NCBI GenBank assembly: GCA_947650285.1
Contig: CANTFL010000148.1
Coordinates: forward strand, 1 to 64,000
DNA from: Hyaloperonospora brassicae
Taxonomy: Eukaryota > Oomycota > Peronosporomycetes > Peronosporales > Peronosporaceae
Length of the DNA stretch: 64,000 bases
Direction of reading: 5' to 3'
The notes under the pieces are model-generated. The model was not told where the DNA came from. It did no database searches and saw only the letters and a program-made list of their open reading frames with translations. Made by a program: the position numbers and the translations under genes. This document shows positions 56,418 to 64,000 of this stretch, piece after piece; position 1 is the first letter of the stretch; every line of letters starts with the position of its first letter.

Positions 56418-58894
56418 CTACAGCTCGACGCCATCTTGCTTCCGCTTCTCTGCGAGCAGCATGGTCCGTCTCTCTTTCAATGCACCAATTTCACTTCTGA
56501 TGTCGTTCCTTCGGGCATTTATCTTGCGTAGAGCATCGCCCTCGGGTTTTTGCGCCAGGCTCTTCGACAGCGACGCTTGCTCCTTCTTCAGGGTACTGAT
56601 CTTTGCATCCACTTCGCTCAAAGCTGTCTCCATCTGCAACAATGACCAACCAGACATTAGCGTCACCGTCTTACAATAAATGACCCATCTACTGGCATAG
56701 CCGTGTGCTTACCTTCTTTTTGGACTTGAACTTCAAGTCAGCTTTCTTCTCGACCACTTGGTTGAACAACGCCTTGCTCTCCTCCTCCACGACTAGACGG
56801 TGCTGACGCACCGCCTCCAACTTGGCGTAAAGCTGCCGCACCTTGTCCATTTCCGCTTTCAAATCCTTGGCCACAGGGTCCTGCGAATCCATGTTGGCCT
56901 GGGCCTTGTGCTGCTCGAGACGTTTCTTCGCTTCCTCCACTGCCATGGCGAGTCGCTTGTTGTCACGCTTGTAGCGCATGCGCGCAGTTGCAAGAGCTTT
57001 GGCTTTTTCTTCGAGCGTTTGATTTTGCGCTGCTGTCTCGGCGTTAAGCGCGCGTTGTTCTTCGTTCTACGAACCAACAACAGCATGAAACACAAACCGT
57101 GTCAGCATTCCCTCGATCAACCACAAATTGACCTTAGTGAATACAAATGCTTACCGCCAGCATGTCTTTTTCAGTCTGTCAGGTTTCGCACAACATAACA
57201 TGACATAACATCGTGTCCACGTAAGATACCTTCCCACCCACTTCGATCCACTCGTTGTCAATCACAAAACGTACCGCTTCTTTGCGCAGCGCTTCCACCT
57301 TAATACAATGTTCCGACGCAGTGACTTGGAGCTTTTCATTTTCCGCTTGCACCTTCTTGTACTGCGCCACAAGCGCGTCAAACTTCTTTTGCTGTACGAC
57401 AAGCTCCTTACTCTGCTTATCGTGCTGAGCACGAAGCTCTTTCTCCAGCGACTTTGACCGCATAGTGGCCTCCTTGATCTGTTCCTCGAGGTTTGCAGTC
57501 TTCTCGCGCATCAATTCTTCAGTAGGTGCAATCGTCACATCATGCGCATTCACAAGCCACATGACGTCCGTCAGACTGATGCTCTGGTAGTCTTTTGTGT
57601 TGTCTTTTTTTCCGCGGTGTGCAAAAGTCACGTTCACGCGGAACCCCGTCTGGGTCTTTTGAGCCGTGCGCATAAACGGGTCGTCATTATCTTCTATCAT
57701 GTAGTCGTTGCCTTGTCCATTTGTTGAGTCGGCCCAGTTGCTTGTGTTCACAGAAGAAGCTAACGACTTAGCTCCACCTGCTTCTGTGGGCGACTGCGGC
57801 GCATTTTCGTCCACGAGCTGACGATAGCGGATCCATCGACGACGACGCACTGCATCAGTGGGATGACGCGAGGCGTGACTGAGGTCATCACCGAGCAAAC
57901 GCACAATCTCGACGAAATCGGCTGCATACGTCCAACCGTCGCGGTCCACTGCTGTATAGTTTCGGTCAATCTCCCAGTCGCTCACCCACTCATGACCAGC
58001 TGGAAGATCTCCTTCCGGCCTTTCATCGTGTCCAGCACCTGGTGCTGCATGGTGATCACTAAAGCGTTTCGGATCCATTGCCTGCAACTTCCCTTCCAGA
58101 CGTTCGTTCTCAAAAATCTCGACAGCTACTTGGCCATCTCGGTCGACATCTTGCAACCCCGACCCTCGTGTTTGTAAACCTGCTTTACCCCCAGGACCTG
58201 CTGTCGTGCCTTGCAGCGACTGCAGACTCCGGTTTGCTGAATTCACGAGCGCCACCATGCGGGAGACGCCAAAGAATCCTCCACCAGTAGCTTTGCCATT
58301 GGTCGACGTCGTGTCCCCAGCTACGTCCACAGCGCACGACCATTTGACAACCGCCACCACCCCCCCCCCACCACAACAAACAAGCAAACAAACAAACAAA
58401 GAGAGTCAGACACAACCACAACCACTTGACAGATACAACAACTCGGTTGCTCCGTCAAAAGCGTTTTTCTCGTTCGTGGGTCGAAAAACAGCACAGGAAA
58501 AAGCGCTTTTTCCGGCACACACAACGCCAGCAAGCGCCTCCTTGCAGCACAAGAGTCGACTGCAATGGCTACACACTGATGTAACCCCACCAGTCGACCC
58601 GCGTCAACTGCCTCGCCCTCGCCCCATGATCACCCCCACCACCAGTAGCAACAGCGACACAAAACAAGTACCTGTAGCGCCCGAGACAGTAGCAGCACTG
58701 GTACTCGACGCGTGATTCGCTGCAGCCGCTGCGGCCGCGTTCTCGACGCTGCTGTTGCCCGGCAGAAGACTTCCGCCGCCGCTGATGCTGCTCATGGCCG
58801 ACGCCGCCGCACCAAAGAGACCGGAGCTCGCGCTGGGCGCGCCATTGCTCGCGCTCGTGCTGGCCGAGCCGCCCAGTCGCAGGCGCGAGATCAT
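56418..58894 (-). CDS. Dysferlin-domain coiled-coil protein (five exons, one 21-nt microexon)
   Basis: Minus-strand exons 58894-58672, 58320-57230, 57175-57155, 57066-56713 and 56633-56418; introns of 351, 54, 88 and 79 bp; 634 residues. All junctions keep frame. Residues 1-74 are Ser/Ala-rich. About 139-244 form a peroxin/dysferlin domain: VAVEIFENERLEGK, then EWVSDWEIDRNYTAVDRDGW, TYAADF and a basic VRRRRWIRYRQLV, the usual W/R signature. From about 341 to the end it is a long coiled coil (LEEQIKEATMRSKSLEKEL and on). Dysferlin domains occur in Pex30-like, TECPR1 and ferlin proteins that work at membranes; this combination is not assigned to a known family. Exon 3 encodes only TEKDMLA. The start chosen is the first ATG, at 58894; the frame also extends upstream without ATG. 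Confidence 0.82.
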
Positions 58895-59263
58895 TGGGGA
58901 CAAGAAGAGGGGACGACGACGACGACGACAAGCGCTCGTTCGCTCGTCCAGAGGTGGAACAACGTGGATGGGGCGAAAAAAAACGGTATCACTTGGCGTT
59001 TGTATGCGCAGCAGACGACGCTAAACGACTGAATGTGATGGATTGTAATAAACGCCACAGAGAGGAAAAACGGCCGTTTTGTGTGTTGTCGTCTGTGCGA
59101 AATGTCGCACGAAGGGAGTCGCGCGATGTAGCCATCGAGTGGGTGCGGGTGCGCCCATGTTTGCAATGCCGTGCTACTGTTCGACAGATCGCGCGTGTGT
59201 GTGTGTGTGTGTGTGTGTGTGTTTCGAGACACTTTGGTTTGCGTGTTACAGGCGCTTTTATTT
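58895..59263. repeat. Intergenic with CGA and GT microsatellites
   Basis: A CGA/GAC run lies at 58912-58930 and a (GT)n run at about 59194-59222. These sit between the coiled-coil gene start and the 3' end of the transporter gene, both on the minus strand. No coding feature. Confidence 0.75.
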
Positions 59264-60520
59264 CTACAGCGACTCGCTCGCGAGCGTCGAGTACTGCGTC
59301 TTCTTGAGCTGAAGCTTGTGCGTCGATCGCGGGACCAATGACGACAGCGAGTCGCTCGAGCTCGAGAGGATCGAGCACGTGTCCGTACTGTCGTCCTCGT
59401 CCTCGTCCTCCACTTCTTGCTCTTTGATCTCAATCCTTCGCTCCTTCTTGATGCCTCGTACGACTGTGCTCTTTCCGTGCCTTTCCGAGCCCATTGTAGA
59501 ACTTTGGCACGATTTTGCTGCATCCAGCGACGCCGCCACCTCGATCGTGGCCAGCGGGTGATGGTAGATGTACATGGAGATCAGAAGCACCGTCAGGCCG
59601 CAGCCGAGCTCGAGTGTTGGCGAGAAGGAGAAAAAGACCATGGAAAAGAGCATCGTGAGCACCATTGCCATGGCATGGGCATAGACGCAGGCGATGTTGT
59701 CCAAGTACTTGAGGATAAAGCCGACTCCAATGCCGCCAATGCTGTGCACAGCAATCACGGCCACGGTCCAGTGGTTGAAATCATGGAAAAAGCCCTTTGT
59801 GACGATGTCGTCGCTTTCGACCAGCAGAACGCCAGCGGTGTTGAACGCGATGCCAAACACGTACATCTGCAGATTCTGCCACAGGAACGGGCAGTCGGAC
59901 TTCCTCTTGAACGTCCACTCCGTAAAGACACTAGCGCAGGACGACAGCGTGACGCCCACGAGCACGAGAAGCACACCAAGACCAAAGTCTCGAGTGCTCG
60001 CATCGGCAGCCAAAGTATCCACCGGCTGCGTCTCGTTCCTGCTACTTGTCAGTGGATTCAGCACGTCCCCTTGTGCCCGCAAATGGGTCGATTGACTCGT
60101 CAGGACTCCGACCAGGAGCAGCACAATCGCGATCTTCCGCAGCTCCGAGAGAGTTCGCTTAAGTACGAAGCGGAACAGCACCGCCGTGACGACAATCTTG
60201 AGGTTCCACAGCACGGCGAGCGTTGTCGCGTCCATGAAGCGCAGGATCACGTAGTTGAGGTTATTGTCGATCGTGTAGAGGAGCGACGGCACGGCATAAA
60301 ACAGCGTCTCGATCGGCTCGAAGCGCGCGGGTCGCGACGTGCCCGTGCCGACGATTGTGCCGAGCATGGCGACCGCCTTGAGCACTTCAGCGAGCAGCGT
60401 GACGGTCAGACTGCTGTACAAGACCTTGCCATGCTGCTTGGAGGCGATGATGCACAAGTTGCCCGAGCACGAGAGCACTGCGAACGCGCACATGCCGACC
60501 ACCACGCGGCCGAGCTTCAT
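59264..60520 (-). CDS. Nucleotide-sugar transporter, SLC35A-like
   Basis: A single minus-strand exon, 418 residues. The frame extends upstream from ATG 60520 only through a TTG, so ATG MKLGRVVVG is used. The protein has about ten hydrophobic segments (for example VVVGMCAFAVLSCSGNLCII, IAIVLLLVGVLTS, LGVLLVLVGVTLSSCASVF). Family features: AEVLKAVAML, FYAVPSLLYTIDNNLNYVIL, TTLAVLWNLKIVVTAVLFR, VFTEWTFKR and FGIAFNTAGVLLVE. These match the UDP-GalNAc/CMP-sialic-acid type Golgi antiporters. The substrate cannot be told from sequence; UDP-sugars are likely in an oomycete. The C-terminal tail after about 330 is long, acidic and Ser-rich (EDEDEDDSTD), beyond the usual roughly 330-residue family length, and cytosolic by inference. 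Confidence 0.9.
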   Translation of the reverse strand: MKLGRVVVGMCAFAVLSCSGNLCIIASKQHGKVLYSSLTVTLLAEVLKAVAMLGTIVGTGTSRPARFEPIETLFYAVPSLLYTIDNNLNYVILRFMDATTLAVLWNLKIVVTAVLFRFVLKRTLSELRKIAIVLLLVGVLTSQSTHLRAQGDVLNPLTSSRNETQPVDTLAADASTRDFGLGVLLVLVGVTLSSCASVFTEWTFKRKSDCPFLWQNLQMYVFGIAFNTAGVLLVESDDIVTKGFFHDFNHWTVAVIAVHSIGGIGVGFILKYLDNIACVYAHAMAMVLTMLFSMVFFSFSPTLELGCGLTVLLISMYIYHHPLATIEVAASLDAAKSCQSSTMGSERHGKSTVVRGIKKERRIEIKEQEVEDEDEDDSTDTCSILSSSSDSLSSLVPRSTHKLQLKKTQYSTLASESL

Positions 60521-62638
60521 GGTCGGTGCTTCCAAAGTGGACCTGATTTAATGTGGTGCACGTAGATCGAGAGCGACAATAAGCTGTTAGAGGTAGTCGA
60601 ACCTGCGGCACGATCGGGACTGCAGGTGGCACGATGCGTCGCGTCTGGATGGCCAACGAAGACCGCTGCATGCATTGCTGTCGTTCGTGCGTCGTGTTCG
60701 CGTGCCGCGCGGCTCAACCATTTCGAGCGCACTCAGTGGGAGGACAGGATGGTATGGCGGCAGTCGTGGACGATGTCGGTAGTTGGATGGCCCGGCTGGG
60801 CTCACGGGACGGGCTGAACCTGTCAGTTCCGATATCGTCAGTCGAGGTTTATCCTTGGATATAGCTGAGGTGTGCTTGTTTTGATATAATCGATTTATCC
60901 GGGGTTATGATGTCGACCGCTGCAATGTGATGTGACTGTTTTCGAAAGAGAATGGGACAGAAAATGCTCAAATAGCTGCACACAGTCCAAGTGGGGGCCG
61001 CTACAAGAGTTGCGCGTCACGACGTAGAAGTCATATATTGTGTGAAAAAAAACCGCGGATGGGTCTAAACTCTTCCGCTAAACATTGCGCAAACTGAGCC
61101 ATTCGTCCTACTTCTTGTGAGACCGAAAAGCACGTAAAACTGCGTAGTGTGCTGGTACGTACGGTCCAACAGCTTGTTGCTGCTGCGCTGTGCTCCGTAG
61201 GTAACCGCAAGCAAGCGCTGGGAAACGATCTCGCAGCTATTTACCCGGTAGATAGCCTTGGCTCTACCAGATCAGATAGCGGTTGCTGTCTGCTCCAAGA
61301 CGCCCATTTGAACTTGTCATATCGCTAAATTGCATCGAGTTGTCGTTGCCGACGTTGTCCATCTACATGGCGTATGGTTACAGATAAGGCGCATCAAAGT
61401 AGACCGCTGCGTGGAAGGCTTCGTTGTTTCATTGATGTCGGATTGCAAGTCGTGAAGCCTGCGCTCATCTAATTTTTTTATATATTTGATACAGAGTTGT
61501 TTGTCAGGGAGGTTAATTGAATTAATATAAGAGAAATGTAAACAGTCGCAAAATTAACGGATAGAGACGCAGAAATCTTGTATTTAGTTGTCTCGATATA
61601 GAGAACTGTCACAAGATCGTCACTGCTCGCGATAACGTCAACAGAAAGCGTTGGACTTACGGGACTATATATATGGTGTCCTTACGAATAACTTTGTACC
61701 GATAGATCATGTTTAAAAATGCGCTCATCGAGCACCGCGCAATGTAAATTTGAAGATATTGTGCTTTTTCAAGGCGCAAGCGACATCATTGTTTTTCAGA
61801 ACGTCTCCGGATCAATGCGATCACAGGTATGTAAAAGCTTTTCATGACCCTCATGTCGTCCTTGTCATCATTATGTAGTAATTCTAAACGACGCAAGCCA
61901 AGAGTGTTGGAATGAAGTGTTGTAGTTGCGCTTGTGCAAAGCTAGTAGAAAGTAATACTAAAGGATCTTCAGTGTTAACTACTTCTTTTGTCAACACTAC
62001 GGTATACACGACATACAACAAAACTGTAATTTGACCATGTCAAGTTGCACACGACGTCCGTCTCTCTTCGTTCCATGTGTCACCCTATCACATGGCGTCC
62101 ACCTCTTTTCGACCCATCTGTCACCTTGTCACATAATCAGCCAATCAGGTGAGGTCGGACTTACCTGTAACAGGTATTGCACTTGAAATGCAGAACATGC
62201 TTGACCCGTCAGAAAGAGCATATTCTAGCAAAGAGTTCGTTGTTACAGCATTTTATGTTTCGGTCCCACGAAGCGTATAACTATCAGGAATGTGCCTACC
62301 TACGCAAACAAATGCTTTGGCACAAGAAAGTGTACGTCCATTGCCGATGGCGGTGAGATGCAAACTGTTGATCCCTAGGTTCATGTACAACACGAGATAG
62401 GATGGGAGTAAGACGTGCGCGATGGTCCTAGTGTGCCCATATCGGCGGTTTGTGGGGGGGCTACCCGGGCGTGGTGGAGCCGGGACACTGCGATGTGACG
62501 GATGTAGGATTCGCACTGGAACCTTGACCTGGTATCAGCTGGAAAATGCCACCCCAAAGTCCCACCTTCCCTGGGGCTGCAGCTAGTCGGCAAACCTACG
62601 CGTCAGATGTAGCCGGCTCTTGCCGTTTTGATGACTGT
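60521..62638. other. Intergenic region
   Basis: 2.1 kb with no gene recognised. Short frames have no domain. The only structure seen is a 40-bp duplication at 62054-62134. The region upstream of 60520 should hold the transporter promoter. Confidence 0.5.
62054..62134. repeat. Two-copy 41-bp direct repeat
   Basis: Imperfect copies 62054-62093 and 62095-62134, both ending TCACC-TATCACAT / TCACC-TTGTCACAT. Divergence suggests an old duplication. Confidence 0.7.
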
Positions 62639-63170
62639 TGTAACGGGGTTACACGTCGACTGGTAGTCGACAATAGGTGTGGTGCACACAAGGGATGGGA
62701 TCCCCTTTTAAAGTGATATTAGAACACAGTATTAATTGTTGAAGACTGATGTCGGTCAACCATTGATTACGAGATCTTATGAGAGGTTTATTTAGGACAT
62801 TAGCGAGTAGGTTAATTACGTTGTTCTAAGGTGTTCTTTGTGGTTAAAAGAAGAAATAAAGCTCAGTTCTTATTTTGATCCAATAGACACGTGCCTCTCT
62901 GAGGCGTCCTGCGATCGTTTAGGCAATAGCAACGTCTTGTTAAGGCATCTACTCCTTGTGCACTATGTGCGTTTGATTCTTTGTATCGTTTGGTCCCCCT
63001 GGAACAGGGACCGTAAGCTATCTGAGCTTGTTGACTCATTGAGTCGGGTTCTTAAAATCGAACCTCAGCTCTCTGAGCTGTTGACTCTTTGAATCGGGTT
63101 CGTAGAACCAAAGTTGCTCATTGAGCGTTAAGTCTTTCTCTGACTTGAGGAGCTGTGTAGCTCCGCTACA
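62639..63170 (+). repeat. Gypsy-3 5' LTR
   Basis: 532 bp from TGTAACGGGG to CTCCGCTACA, whose ends are near-perfect inverted repeats (TGTAACGG versus TGTAGCGG). The right end is confirmed by the decayed copy ending at 48308. AATAAAG near 62855-62861 may be a polyadenylation signal. No primer-binding site was recognised in the 58-bp leader. The left flank cannot be checked for a target duplication because the element leaves the window. Confidence 0.7.
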
Positions 63171-63228
63171 CTTCGTAGCACTTGTAGTCAATCTACGCCT
63201 GAGTCATCACGACAGATCCTCTGTGAGG

Positions 63229-64000
63229 ATGGGGCCATCCACACCCCTCTCTGAGGCCCAAAAGGTAGCGCTTGATAAGCTGACCGCGGCCGTAGGCCCA
63301 GAGTATGTGGAGTTTCTAGCTGCACAAGGTCCCGATGTGCTCAATGCACGAGTCGAGACCTTATGACGTATGAAACGGCCCTGTTAGGGCAGGTTCAAAA
63401 CCAAGTAGCGTCGGCTATGCCGACACGCTACGTGGCAACGCCACCAGAAGAGGCTAAGCCTCGTCCCCTTCGGTTGGACGCTAAACATTACTCCGGGAAG
63501 GAGGGGGAAAACCTGAACCTCTGGATGCGTGAGATTGAGATGGCCATGAGCTCTGGCCTTATCTCACTGGAGTACCAGCGGGTCTTGCTGGCTATCTCCA
63601 AGCTCGATGGAGGAGCTAGGGAGTGGGCTCTGACGTGTGGCACGTCGGTCGACTTGGCGTTTCCCACATGGGATTCTCTCAAGTAAGACCTTTTGCGAGT
63701 TTTCTCGCCGCCTAACCAGGATTATCGCGTGCGCTCACGCTTCTTGTCCACCCGTCAGGGTAAGAATGAGCTAACGAACTATGTCCAAGAGTTGAGAACT
63801 CTGATGGCTGCTATGCAGTCTGACCCTTTCCCTGAGACAGTCTATGTGACTGTCTTCATGGAAGGTCTTCGTAATGGCGTTGCCAGTACCGAGGTATTTC
63901 GGTTCCATCCCTCTACTTTTGAGGAGGCTGTTAGCATCGCTCAAAATGCTAAGCACAACTTCAAGTAGGCCAGACTTGGTTGGAATGGGTACAACCCAAG
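63229..64000 (+). pseudogene. Gypsy-3 Gag, broken and cut by window end
   Basis: The ATG at 63229 opens MGPSTPLSEAQKVALDKL, and the frame closes at TGA after RVETL. A shifted frame goes on with LRLDAKHYSGKEGENLNLWM, ISKLDGGAREWALT and FPTWDSLK. TAA at 63686, then NQDYRVRSRFLSTRQGKNEL, NYVQELRTLMAAMQSDPFPE and VFMEGLRNGVASTEVFR. TAG follows HNFK, then ARLGWNGYNP. This is a Retrotrans_gag domain in the normal order, with one frameshift and two nonsense mutations. Protease and RT would lie beyond 64000. Confidence 0.82.

Noticed and set aside
59417..60565. 382-codon plus-strand frame antisense to the transporter
   Set aside because: It mirrors the transporter's codon pattern, is rich in Arg/His/Gln and has no domain; the minus strand is clearly the coding one.

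Overview
The window looks like a repeat-rich stretch of an oomycete nuclear genome, probably Peronosporales (Phytophthora or downy mildew). The evidence is Ty3/gypsy families with oomycete-like Gag and Pol, a Ty1/copia remnant, short GT-AG introns with GTGCGT or GTACGT donors, an oomycete-type Inr core promoter, and eukaryotic housekeeping genes. No database search was possible, so family names rest on motifs read in the sequence.

Layout. (1) 1-15342: a satellite array with a 558-bp monomer, about 27.5 copies, which starts outside the window. The monomer is collinear over most of its length with the second (archaeal-type) RNase H region of the gypsy element at 22.8-33.8 kb. (2) 15343-17097: a 15-bp minisatellite and a dead copia fragment (+ strand). 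(3) 17098-38750: a nested block. A gypsy element called here Gypsy-2 (- strand, own LTR at 38309-38750) was broken by a solo LTR (36063-37925, target duplication CGTG) and by a 14.6-kb gypsy element called Gypsy-1 (20916-35552, target duplication CTAA). Removing each insert with one copy of its duplication rejoins the Gypsy-2 Gag frame. A further LTR of the Gypsy-1 family (17098-18928) lacks a duplication and joins Gypsy-2 to the copia fragment. Gypsy-1 encodes Gag, protease, RT, RNase H, a second RNase H, integrase and a chromodomain, plus a long coiled-coil frame on the opposite strand; all its frames are now broken.

(4) 38751-44990: two host genes on the + strand, a small secreted cysteine-rich protein and an ADCK1/Mcp2-type ABC1 kinase. 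(5) 44991-52995: gene-poor sequence with an array of TGAGTCA-like motifs, an RNase H remnant, a decayed LTR and two conspicuous inverted repeats. (6) 52996-60520: a compact gene cluster with a METTL2/6/8-type tRNA methyltransferase (-), a CASTOR-like ACT-domain protein (+) divergent from it across 137 bp, a dysferlin-domain coiled-coil protein (-) and a nucleotide-sugar transporter (-). (7) 60521-64000: intergenic sequence, then the 5' LTR and broken gag of a third gypsy element (+) that runs off the window.

The host genes are unrelated housekeeping or secretory functions and do not form a pathway. The most notable findings are the satellite born from a captured RNase H domain, and the Gypsy-1 design of two RNase H domains, a chromodomain and an antisense coiled-coil frame. 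Splice models are hand-made from phase, splice sites and family continuity, with no transcript support.
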